Shown here in pieces: positions 1-7,715 of a stretch of DNA of 20,134 nt. Location: positions 1-20,134 of the forward strand of contig CBDUBS010000058.1 in assembly GCA_965365445.1 (NCBI GenBank). Reading direction: 5' to 3'. The stretch comes from CBDUBS01 sp965365445. GTDB taxonomy: Bacteria > Bacteroidota > Rhodothermia > Rhodothermales > DASSAV01. How positions within the stretch are numbered: position 1 is the first letter of the stretch; each line of letters starts with the position of its first letter. Both the position numbers and the translations under genes were made by a program. Below the pieces are notes generated by a model. The model was not told where the DNA came from, ran no database searches, and saw only the letters and a program-made list of their open reading frames with translations.

Positions 1-419
1 CAGCGCCGCGCCTGCATCCCCGGCCAGACCGCCCGGGTCAGGCGGATGGCGGCGAAGAGCTTGAGGTCGAGGTCGGCCTGCCACAGCGCGTCGTCCACCT
101 CTAGGAAGGGGCCGCGCTGGCTGGTGCCGGCGTTGTTCACCAGGATGTCCACCGGCTTGTTTTCTTCCTTTACCCGCTCGATGAAGCGGTAACCCGCCTC
201 GCGATCGGCGAAATCGCAGGCGTAGCCCTTGAAGGAGCGCCCGAGGGCCGTTACCTCCCGCTCGACGTCGCTGCCGGTTTCTTCGAGTGAGGCCGATACG
301 CCGATGATGTCCGCGCCGGCTTCGGCGAGTGCGACGGCCATGCCCCGCCCGATGCCGCGCTTGCAGCCGGTAACGAGGGCGGTTTTGCCGTCGAGTTTGA
401 ACAGATCCAGTACGTTCAT
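1..419 (-). CDS. SDR-family oxidoreductase, N-terminal 139 residues (gene runs off the left edge)
   Basis: This is a classical short-chain dehydrogenase/reductase, NAD(P)-dependent and cytoplasmic. The translated part opens MNVLDLFKLDGKTALVTG and has the Rossmann cofactor motif TGCKRGIG (residues 17-24) and NNAG (95-98). The opening and the TGC variant resemble KduD-type 2-deoxy-D-gluconate 3-dehydrogenases, but the catalytic Ser-Tyr-Lys lies beyond the window, so the substrate is open. The tetrad Asn expected before the xLK motif is Asp (D118-L-K), as in a subset of SDRs. The start ATG lies 10 bp after the dehydrogenase gene stop, so it is co-transcribed as a late gene of the operon that begins at 8429. 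The family call is secure; the KduD-like role is inferred. Confidence 0.88.
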   Translation of the reverse strand, partial: MNVLDLFKLDGKTALVTGCKRGIGRGMAVALAEAGADIIGVSASLEETGSDVEREVTALGRSFKGYACDFADREAGYRFIERVKEENKPVDILVNNAGTSQRGPFLEVDDALWQADLDLKLFAAIRLTRAVWPGMQARR

Positions 420-429
420 GACAGTTGGG

Positions 430-1446
430 TCAGTCGCTTACCCGGATGAGGTACTTGATGCCCTCCGGGTTGCGATCGATGGTTTCAAAAACCCTCTGCA
501 CCTCGTCCAGCGGGGTCACGTCCGTCACCAGGCGGTCCAGAGGCAGGTCTCCGCTTGCGGCGAGCCGGATGGCTTCCTCGAAGTCCTCCGGCTCGTACAC
601 GCGCACGCCGATCAACTTAAGCTCTCGCCAGAAGAATTTAAAGAGATCGACCGGCCGCGGCTGCGAATGAATGGCGACCATTACGATACGGCCCCGGGTG
701 CGGGCGATCCGGGTCATGGCCTCCACACCGGCAGCCGTACCGGACACCTCGAATACCACGTCGGCCATGGCCTCCTGTGTGAAGCGGGCGACGGCTTCGT
801 CCAGGTTCTCGTTCCCCGGATCGACCCCGGCCAGGCCGAGGCTCGCGGCAAAATCCAGCCGGTTCCGGTTCACTTCGGAGATCAGCACGTCCGCTCCTTT
901 TTGCCTGGCCACCAGCGCGATGAGCAGCCCGATGGGACCGCCGCCGATGACCACGGCCCGGTCGCCCGGGCGCAGTTCGGCCAGGCGCACGTCGTGGCAG
1001 GCCACCGCCAGCGGCTCGATGAGCGCCCCGTGTTCGAGCGATAGCCCGTCCGGCAGCTTGTGTAGCGTATGGGCCGGCACCACCCAAGACTCCTGCAGGG
1101 CGCCCGGCGAATCGATGCCGATGAACTTGAGGTTTTTGCCGATGTGGGTGCAGCCGTTATCCACAGGCTCCGAGGGGCCGGGATTCAGGGGCCGCACGGC
1201 CACCCGGTCGCCCGGCGCCACGTTGGTTACCCCCTCACCCACCTCGGCCACGACGGCCGAGGCTTCGTGCCCGATCACCTGGGGGGCGCGGACGCGGTGA
1301 TCCATGTGGCCGTGGTAGATGTGGATGTCGGTGCCGCACACCCCGCAGTAGGCTACTTCGAGGCGCGCCTCGCCCGGGCCGGGAGCGGCCGGTGTGCTTT
1401 CCCGGACGGCGAAGGTTTTCCCTCCCTCATAATACGCTGCTTTCAT
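430..1446 (-). CDS. Zinc-type medium-chain alcohol/polyol dehydrogenase (MDR family, sorbitol/threonine dehydrogenase-like)
   Basis: The 338-residue protein is a full-length medium-chain dehydrogenase that would oxidise a sugar alcohol, sugar acid or aldose hydroxyl with NAD(P). The catalytic zinc set is visible: C37 in CGVCGTD, H60-E61 in IGHE, and E144 in EPLAVA. The Rossmann motif GGGPIGL lies near 168-174. The lobe that normally carries four cysteines for the structural zinc (about residues 88-105) keeps only C99, so the structural zinc is apparently lost. The start MKAAYYEGG is typical of the family. It sits 57 bp after the VOC gene and 10 bp before the next SDR, which places it in a sugar-acid catabolic operon. 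The exact substrate is unknown. Confidence 0.92.
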   Translation of the reverse strand: MKAAYYEGGKTFAVRESTPAAPGPGEARLEVAYCGVCGTDIHIYHGHMDHRVRAPQVIGHEASAVVAEVGEGVTNVAPGDRVAVRPLNPGPSEPVDNGCTHIGKNLKFIGIDSPGALQESWVVPAHTLHKLPDGLSLEHGALIEPLAVACHDVRLAELRPGDRAVVIGGGPIGLLIALVARQKGADVLISEVNRNRLDFAASLGLAGVDPGNENLDEAVARFTQEAMADVVFEVSGTAAGVEAMTRIARTRGRIVMVAIHSQPRPVDLFKFFWRELKLIGVRVYEPEDFEEAIRLAASGDLPLDRLVTDVTPLDEVQRVFETIDRNPEGIKYLIRVSD

Positions 1447-1503
1447 GACGATTTCGGTAGTGCCGGATCGGGGTTCTCGCCCCGGCCGGCGGGTTTGCCC
1501 GGC

Positions 1504-1878
1504 TCAACGCTGCACGATCTGGAGCATGTTGCCGTCCGGGTCGGAAAAGCTGCGGAGGCGCCCCCCTCCGATGGCCTCGATAACCTCGCCGGCCCACGAC
1601 ACGTTCTTCCGGTCCAGTTCTTCCATGGCCGCGTCCAGGTCGCTTACGCGCAGGGCCAGGTGCGACCAGCCCGGCGACCATGTCGTTCGCTGGGGGCGGG
1701 GGGTTTCGTCCCGCGGCATGATCTCGATGAACGTGCCGTCGGGTGCTTTCAGGATCCATACCGGCTTGTCGTTCCGGTGGTACCGTTCGTACCCGAGTAC
1801 GTCGCAATACCACGCCGCCAGTTCGTCTACGTTTTCGGCGGCAACCGCCGGGTGATCCAGGCCAGTGAAGTTCTTCAT
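1504..1878 (-). CDS. VOC-family (glyoxalase/bleomycin-resistance fold) protein
   Basis: This 124-residue protein has the two beta-alpha-beta-beta-beta modules of the vicinal oxygen chelate fold. Likely metal ligands are H9 (in LDHPAV), E52 (in FIEIM) and H73 (in SHLAL). The closing motif SDPDGNMLQIVQ carries Gln (Q120) where the fourth ligand is usually Glu. VOC members act as lyases, isomerases, epimerases or dioxygenases, and the reaction here cannot be chosen from sequence. The ATG at 1878 was picked because MKNFTGLDHPAV matches the normal N-terminus of the family. The open frame continues upstream but overlaps the preceding gene, which ends 10 bp away. It probably acts on a small intermediate of the operon's pathway. 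Confidence 0.85.
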   Translation of the reverse strand: MKNFTGLDHPAVAAENVDELAAWYCDVLGYERYHRNDKPVWILKAPDGTFIEIMPRDETPRPQRTTWSPGWSHLALRVSDLDAAMEELDRKNVSWAGEVIEAIGGGRLRSFSDPDGNMLQIVQR

Positions 1879-1888
1879 ACCGGTAAGG

Positions 1889-3079
1889 TTATTTTTCGGC
1901 GGGCTCGAAGGGCCGCGCCGGTTGATCGGAGGAAAGGGTGAACACATTGCACTCGTGGAGCGACATCGGGGTGAGGCTGTATGGCCCCTCGTATCCGGTG
2001 TCGCCCAGCATGTGGGCCGCCAGCGCAATCGAGAGCGGGTAGAACCACGATCCGAGCATGATACGATCCCGCGAGGGATCTTCGTCGCGGTATTCGGCCG
2101 TGGGGGCTTTTTCATCGGCCTTCCAGATCCAGTGCGGCCGCGATACCCACTGCTCGGGCCGGGAGTCGCGGCGGTGGATGAGCCACCCCACCCCGTCCGG
2201 CGATTCATGCATCAGGGCATGATCGAGGTAGGCCCGGGCGGCCCGCTCCAGATCCTCCCGCCGGTAGTCGGTCTGCTCGGCCAGGTTTGCCATCATGTAC
2301 GCCCCGTCGTAATCCGGGCAGTCCGATCCGTGGGGCCAGAACGAGCCGTCGGCGAGCTGGCACAGGAGCGTGGAATCCACGCACCGCTCGAGCCCTCTTA
2401 CCGGCCATCCCTGAGCGTAATATACCGGCACGACGTGGATCGTGCCGAAGAGGCCGTTATCCCGGTCGGCTCCGAACTGCGTGCCCCAGAAGCCGGTTTC
2501 TTCGTCCAGCAGTTCTTCGAGCGCCGGGTACATGCCCTCCTCCATTACCCGGTCCACCTCGCTCCAACCGAACCAGTCGCGGGCGCCCATGAGCGCCGTG
2601 GCGCAGGCGAGCACCTGGTTGCCCGCCGCCCACGAGTTGCTCCAGTCGTAGTGTTTCACCCAGCGATACAGCGCCCCCGTTTCCATGAGCGGTTCGAGGA
2701 ACGTAAACGGGTGCTCCGGTTTGCGCCCGAGCAGCCGCATCGACCACAGGTTGCCCCGGGTGTAGTGCCAGTACGGCTCCAGAGCTTCGATGGACAGGGC
2801 GCCCCCGCCCACGCGTTCGGGTTGGCTCGCGTAGAATCCGTGCGGCGTCTGACGCTGGTTGAAATACGCCGCCCAGCGGTCGAGATCCGCATCGGTATAC
2901 CCGTCCATCCGGCCGAACATCGACCGGATGTGCAGCGCGTGGTACGATCCGTAGAAACTCTCGCCGCCGCCCGCCTCCTTCTGGTAGGTCGCCGGGTGGT
3001 CCCCGAGTTTCATGGCCTCCACGAAAGCCAGGGCGGATCGCCGGACCCGCTCGTATCCTGAGGTAGGTTCTTTCATCAT
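1889..3079 (-). CDS. Uncharacterised protein, probable alpha/alpha-barrel (toroid) carbohydrate enzyme
   Basis: I do not recognise a named family for this 396-residue protein. It has no signal peptide or membrane segment, so it is predicted cytoplasmic. It is rich in aromatic residues and has repeated turns of the DxxTGFWG (about 192-199) and DGSFWPHG (about 244-251) type, plus a conserved-looking DWSNSWAAGN patch (145-154). Together these suggest an alpha/alpha toroid such as is found in GH88/GH105-like hydrolases and terpenoid-cyclase-like folds. The ATG at 3079 overlaps the TGA of the heparinase-like gene as ATGA, and a second ATG follows directly at 3076. This translational coupling implies the two proteins work together, for example in breaking down an oligosaccharide. 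The function is inferred from fold and context only. Confidence 0.8.
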   Translation of the reverse strand: MMKEPTSGYERVRRSALAFVEAMKLGDHPATYQKEAGGGESFYGSYHALHIRSMFGRMDGYTDADLDRWAAYFNQRQTPHGFYASQPERVGGGALSIEALEPYWHYTRGNLWSMRLLGRKPEHPFTFLEPLMETGALYRWVKHYDWSNSWAAGNQVLACATALMGARDWFGWSEVDRVMEEGMYPALEELLDEETGFWGTQFGADRDNGLFGTIHVVPVYYAQGWPVRGLERCVDSTLLCQLADGSFWPHGSDCPDYDGAYMMANLAEQTDYRREDLERAARAYLDHALMHESPDGVGWLIHRRDSRPEQWVSRPHWIWKADEKAPTAEYRDEDPSRDRIMLGSWFYPLSIALAAHMLGDTGYEGPYSLTPMSLHECNVFTLSSDQPARPFEPAEK

Positions 3080-5175
3080 CTGTCGCGTTTGAAGGTGTAG
3101 GTATCTTCGGATTCCCGGAGCGTCCAGCCTGCCGATTCGCTTCCTCCGGTCAGGGCGGCCTCCAGGGGTTCTTCCGAGCGCAGGGTGAGGGTCCATCGCT
3201 GGCCCGGACGGCTCGCCGCATAGGAGCCTGCATCGGCTTCCACCCTCCATCCATCGATGCGTCCGTAGTCGTCCACGACGAAGGTGTGTACGGCCGTGCG
3301 GTACAGGGCCGGAGCGCGCTCCATCCAGCGGTATAACATGCCCGAACCGGGGCGGCCCTCCCCGAGCCGATCCGGCTCCGGGTGGTACGCATCGTGGACG
3401 TAGGCGTAGATGGGGCCGTGGAGCCGCCCTCCGGCGTGGTGGCTCAGGATGAGGCCGGCCGCGTGGCGGCGCAATGTCACCCGATCCGGCAGCCCAACTT
3501 CGAACTCCGATTCCCCGTCGCGGTTGTTGAGCAGCCAGTTCCAGATGGTCGTGACGGGTTCCGAAGCCCGTATCCGGTCGATCACGAACAGCACGTGCTC
3601 GCCTCCCCGGATCCAGAACCGGGAGAACTCCCGTATCGGATCGCCGTACAAGCCGCCCGCCTCCGAGCCTACCGCCGCGGCCTCGCCGGACCCTTCCATC
3701 AGCAGCCGCCGCCCGCGCGGCCGCACCGGCGAGCTTACGCGCCCGCCTTCTATTCGTCTGCGCCCCGCCAGACTCGACTGCTCGATCTGTTTCGCCTTGG
3801 CGAGGTCCTCCTGCAACCCGAGTTCGTCCTGGTAGGCTAGGAACGTACAGGTGTTGTGCGTCTGGGTGCTGCTCTCCAGCCCGTGGATCAGGTTGCGGTA
3901 GCAGCTGTGGCCGGGGTCCACGACGAGCCGCTCCCGGTTGTGTACGAGGATGAAATGGTTGATGTCGCCGTGCAGGTGGCCCGGTCCGTACAGATCTTCG
4001 CTGCCTCCCTGGATCGCGAGAATGGACGGCGCCTCCCATCCCGAGCGGACGATTACGTTGCCGTTGGAGAACAGGGCCAGTTCGGGCAGCCCGGCTTCGG
4101 CCGGAGCCGTCGGGGCCGCTGCACCGGCCAGGAACGGCACGGTCAGGAAGCCCCAGTTGGTGCGCAGCCCGAAGGAAGCCAGGTTGCCGGGCTCCTGATC
4201 GGGGACGGGGCCGTACACCGTATCGAAAAGCCACCGGGCTACCCCGGCCTCGGCTGTACCCCGGCAGCGAGCAGCCACCTGCAACAGAACGTCGCCGGAG
4301 GGCCGAAAGGTAGCGCCGCTGTCGTTGAAATTGGCGGACCTGGCCCTTGGCGTCGCCCCCCAGCCGGAGAGCGGCTTCATATAAAACAAACTGCTCGCCA
4401 TCCAGGGGATGGCGCGGGCCTGCACTTCGGGGCCGGCCGCCCGGACACCCGTATCGGAGCGATGGGCGGCCTCGTATGCAAGCATCAGCGCAAAGGCGAG
4501 GTAGTTGCCGTACTGTAGCGATTCGGCGTACGAGCCGTCCGGCTGGAATGCCTGGGCGCAGATCTGCGTTTCGGCGGCTCCCTGTTCCAGCGCGTCCCGG
4601 TCGCCGAGGACGGCCGCCGCCACCGTTACGCCGGACGCCATGATGGAGCGCCAGTTCGCCAGGTGGGTGTTGCGCTCCAGCCAGCGACGGCACAGGAGCA
4701 TCCCCTTATCCGTCAGGGCCTGCCGGACTTCCCCGGCCGCCCCGTCGGTGAACGCCTCCCGGGCCAGGTCGAGCGTCGCAGCGAGCGCCCAGCACAGGTG
4801 CGCCGTTTCGAGGTGGCCGACCGGCGGCCGGGTTACGTGGTCCCGAAACCACGGCCCTACCCAGTCCGATACCGGGCGGCGAGCCACGGCCAGTGCCGTA
4901 TCGCGCAGCCATACCCCGAGCGCTTCGTCCGGGGCGAGCGCATACGCCATCGCCCCTTCCGAAAGGTACTCGAACGCCGGATACCACCAGGCGGCATCCT
5001 CGTGCATACCCAGAAGCCCCGGCGTGCCGCTACGCCGCCGCGCCCGCGCCCGCAGGGCCGCGTAAAACCGGCCCACCATGAGGTCGCCCTCATCGAGCTT
5101 CCTGCGGACGGCCTCGCGTTCGGCAGGGGTCAGAAACAGGGGGTCGCCGGGGGTTTCTCGAACGGATCGTTCCAT
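3076..5175 (-). CDS. Heparinase II/III-family protein (polysaccharide/oligosaccharide lyase-like)
   Basis: This is a 699-residue protein with the two-domain build of heparinase II/III and PL15/PL17-type lyases: an N-terminal alpha/alpha toroid followed by a C-terminal beta-sandwich. The toroid shows NTHLANW (169-175), the Asn/His position known to be catalytic in these lyases, and QPDGSYAESLQYGNY (211-225) with candidate Tyr residues. The linker to the sandwich has HLHGDINHF (400-408), matching the family's HxHxDxxxF signature, then VVDPGH (418-423) and H440. These enzymes cleave uronate-containing chains by beta-elimination. No signal peptide is seen, so it is predicted to act in the cytoplasm on imported oligosaccharides, like oligo-lyases. 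It follows the RraA-like gene by 29 bp and overlaps the next gene by ATGA. The substrate is not determinable. Confidence 0.9.
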   Translation of the reverse strand: MERSVRETPGDPLFLTPAEREAVRRKLDEGDLMVGRFYAALRARARRRSGTPGLLGMHEDAAWWYPAFEYLSEGAMAYALAPDEALGVWLRDTALAVARRPVSDWVGPWFRDHVTRPPVGHLETAHLCWALAATLDLAREAFTDGAAGEVRQALTDKGMLLCRRWLERNTHLANWRSIMASGVTVAAAVLGDRDALEQGAAETQICAQAFQPDGSYAESLQYGNYLAFALMLAYEAAHRSDTGVRAAGPEVQARAIPWMASSLFYMKPLSGWGATPRARSANFNDSGATFRPSGDVLLQVAARCRGTAEAGVARWLFDTVYGPVPDQEPGNLASFGLRTNWGFLTVPFLAGAAAPTAPAEAGLPELALFSNGNVIVRSGWEAPSILAIQGGSEDLYGPGHLHGDINHFILVHNRERLVVDPGHSCYRNLIHGLESSTQTHNTCTFLAYQDELGLQEDLAKAKQIEQSSLAGRRRIEGGRVSSPVRPRGRRLLMEGSGEAAAVGSEAGGLYGDPIREFSRFWIRGGEHVLFVIDRIRASEPVTTIWNWLLNNRDGESEFEVGLPDRVTLRRHAAGLILSHHAGGRLHGPIYAYVHDAYHPEPDRLGEGRPGSGMLYRWMERAPALYRTAVHTFVVDDYGRIDGWRVEADAGSYAASRPGQRWTLTLRSEEPLEAALTGGSESAGWTLRESEDTYTFKRDR

Positions 5176-5204
5176 TGCGTATGGCCGGTGTGGTTGCGCG
5201 CTGG

Positions 5205-5909
5205 TCAGAAATAGCCGCCCCGGGCCACGACTTCCGTTGGCCGCATTCCCGAGCGCACCATGTCCTTGATCTCGATTTCCTTGTTCAGGATTTTTTCGGC
5301 GGCGACCAGCACGTCGTAGGCAATCGCTCTCGGGATGGCGATAACCCCGTCGATATCACCGAAAATCCAGTCGCCCGGCGTTATCGCGATCTCGCCCATC
5401 AGGATCGGCTTCTGGTAATGGTACATCCGGAACCGCCCCAGCATTCCGGTGCTCGATTTATACTTGTGAAACACGGGAAATCCCTGTTCGAGAATGGCGC
5501 GGGTATCCCGAATCCCGTTGACCACCGCCCCACGGCAGCCGCGGTTCACGGCCGCCATCGTCATGACCTCCCCCCACTGGGAGGTCACGGTGTCGCCGGT
5601 GCAGTCCCACACCACCACGCTATCCTCGTGCAGGGTTTCCAGCATCCGGGCCCGCATCTCGAACTCGCCGTCGGTCGTGATGTCGGGGCCGCCCTTGACC
5701 GTAAAGGCTTCTCCGGCCAGCAACATTTCCTCGCGCAGCGGGGCAAAATCCGCCGGCAGGGATGTGGCCTTGAAGCCGTACTGGAACCGGAGCACGTCGT
5801 TGACGGCGCCGGTAAAAAGGCGGAGGTACCGCTGTCGCATTTCACGGACCGGTATCGGGAAAGCTTCCACCCGGCCGTTCTGGTTTCGTTCGTCTACGCC
5901 GTCGTTCAT
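5205..5909 (-). CDS. RraA-like family protein (putative aldolase/decarboxylase)
   Basis: The 234-residue protein belongs to the RraA/HMG-aldolase fold, whose catabolic members cleave 4-hydroxy-2-oxo acids or decarboxylate oxaloacetate to give pyruvate, using a divalent metal. Visible family motifs are WGEVMTMAA (112-120), the RGAVVNGIRDTRAI segment with R134-D135 (substrate and metal contacts in characterised members), GFPVF (143-147), and PGDWIFGDIDGVIAIP (178-193). In this operon, between the symporter and the lyase, an aldolase role on a keto-acid derived from the sugar is more plausible than regulation of RNase E. The start follows the symporter stop by 12 bp, with only a weak ribosome site. 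The exact reaction is inferred. Confidence 0.9.
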   Translation of the reverse strand: MNDGVDERNQNGRVEAFPIPVREMRQRYLRLFTGAVNDVLRFQYGFKATSLPADFAPLREEMLLAGEAFTVKGGPDITTDGEFEMRARMLETLHEDSVVVWDCTGDTVTSQWGEVMTMAAVNRGCRGAVVNGIRDTRAILEQGFPVFHKYKSSTGMLGRFRMYHYQKPILMGEIAITPGDWIFGDIDGVIAIPRAIAYDVLVAAEKILNKEIEIKDMVRSGMRPTEVVARGGYF

Positions 5910-5921
5910 CGGTGTAAGGAT

Positions 5922-7658
5922 TTACTTATGAGGGCTACGGAGCGGCTGCCCGGCGTAAAGCTCGCCGGAGGGTTCATCGGCAACCGCAGTGGGTTCTGGA
6001 ACGGCCGTCCGGCCCGTACGCCGGTAGTAGGCATAGCAGACGCCGGCCCCGGCCAGGCACAACACCCCGGCGCCGAGCGTCAGGCCCCCGCTCAACACGG
6101 CCAGGGAAGGCAGGCTCATGGTTACGTACAGAATGCCGGTGCATCCGAAGGCAATGCTCAGCAGGAGCACGAGCGCCCGGCGGAACCCCGGGTCGGCTAC
6201 CGGCTTGTCCCGCTCGGGCACCGGGGTATGCAATCGCCGGAAAAACCGTTCTACCCGCTCCCGGTAGTCGGCCGACGCCGCAGGCCCGGGGGTCGGGAAA
6301 AACAACACGGCCAGGCTGACGGCAATCACGATCAGGGTGGCCGCCTCCCAGGATACTTCGGGGTGCGCGTTCAGGAAAAACGCCACGGCCACACCGATGA
6401 CTACGCTCGCCACCGCACCCAACGGGCGCACCCTTCGGATGACGATGCCCGCCACGAGCGGTATCGCCAGCGGGATCGCCAGCCCGGTCAGGATCATGTT
6501 GGCCTGAAACGCTCCCCCGAACCGCCCGACGAACACCGCTCCGGTGACGATCATCGCCCCGATGACTACGGTGGTCAGGCGGGCCACGAACATCAACTGC
6601 CGATCCGAAGCGCCGGGCCGTACCAATCGCTGGAATATATCCCGCGTGAACACGCCGGCCGTCACGTTGAACTCGGCGCTCACGGTAGACATGGTGGCGG
6701 CAAACATGGATGCGATCATCAGGCCCATGATCCCCGGAGGGAGCACCTGCAGGGCTACCGCGGCATACGCCATCTCCGGGTTGTCCAGACCCGGCACGAT
6801 CAGCCGGGCGGCAATGGCCGGAAGAAGGAAAAACGGCGGCGTCAGGAAAAACAGGAGGGCCGTAAGCCAGGCCGTCCGGACAGCGGCCCGCTCGTCGCGG
6901 ACGCTGTAGAACCGCTGGATGAACGCCCAGTTGGAGTTGTACTTGATGAGCACCATTACGTAGTACGCCAGCAAAAACAGGGGTGCCCCCTTCGGGCCGT
7001 TCGTGAAGGAGAAATGCTCCGGCAGCGCCGCCGTCAGCGGGCCGAGCCCCCCGACGGCCTGAAGGGACAGCGGCACGAGGATCAGCGAGGTCAGCATGAG
7101 CAGGATGAACTGCACCAGGTCCGTCAGGACCACCGCCCACAGACCCCCGAGCATGGTGTACAGCACCACGATCACCCCGCTCAGCAGCACCGACATCTCC
7201 AGCGAGAGCGGCGTGGCGGCCGAGATGAACACCCCGATGGCGTACATCCGCACCATGTTGTCCAGGATGCGGAACGCGATGCCGCCCCAGGAGAAAAACT
7301 GCCGGACGCCGGCATTGAACCGCGTCTCCATGTACTCCACCGGCGTCAGGATGCCCGAGCGCCTCCAGCGTCGGGCCAGCAGCACGGCCGCCAGTATACA
7401 GGCCGGTACCGTGGACCACAGCACGGTTACCGCGACGAAGCCGTTTTCGTAAGCGATGCCGGCGTACGCCACGAAAATAAACGTGCTGAACAGCGACATG
7501 TAGTTGCTGATGCCCGCCGCCACCCAGGGCAGCGTTCCTCCTCCCTTGAAGTACGACCCGACGGTTTTGACCAGGCTTCCGAGGAATATCCCGATCCCTG
7601 CCATCAGCACCATGTAGAAGCCGATGGCCGCGTAATCGAGCAGGGTCAGGGTGGTCAT
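5922..7658 (-). CDS. SSS-family sodium:solute symporter
   Basis: A 578-residue inner-membrane protein with roughly thirteen to fourteen hydrophobic segments. It has the sodium:solute symporter hallmarks: YFKGGGTLPWVAAGISNYMSLFST near the start, TPVEYMETRF in an early loop, LGGLWAVVLTDLVQF in the middle, and the segment FAATMSTVSAEFN followed by TRDIFQRLVRP. Members import sugars, uronates, inositol, amino acids or other small solutes with sodium. Within this operon it probably imports the mono- or small oligosaccharide acid released in the periplasm. The 5' end is 57 bp from the preceding SDR gene and the 3' end 12 bp from the RraA-like gene. The specificity is unknown. Confidence 0.95.
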   Translation of the reverse strand: MTTLTLLDYAAIGFYMVLMAGIGIFLGSLVKTVGSYFKGGGTLPWVAAGISNYMSLFSTFIFVAYAGIAYENGFVAVTVLWSTVPACILAAVLLARRWRRSGILTPVEYMETRFNAGVRQFFSWGGIAFRILDNMVRMYAIGVFISAATPLSLEMSVLLSGVIVVLYTMLGGLWAVVLTDLVQFILLMLTSLILVPLSLQAVGGLGPLTAALPEHFSFTNGPKGAPLFLLAYYVMVLIKYNSNWAFIQRFYSVRDERAAVRTAWLTALLFFLTPPFFLLPAIAARLIVPGLDNPEMAYAAVALQVLPPGIMGLMIASMFAATMSTVSAEFNVTAGVFTRDIFQRLVRPGASDRQLMFVARLTTVVIGAMIVTGAVFVGRFGGAFQANMILTGLAIPLAIPLVAGIVIRRVRPLGAVASVVIGVAVAFFLNAHPEVSWEAATLIVIAVSLAVLFFPTPGPAASADYRERVERFFRRLHTPVPERDKPVADPGFRRALVLLLSIAFGCTGILYVTMSLPSLAVLSGGLTLGAGVLCLAGAGVCYAYYRRTGRTAVPEPTAVADEPSGELYAGQPLRSPHK

Positions 7659-7715
7659 GGTCCGGAACCGGGTGAGGTTAGGGAAAGGGTCGTGCGCCCT
7701 CCGGCGGGGGAGCCG

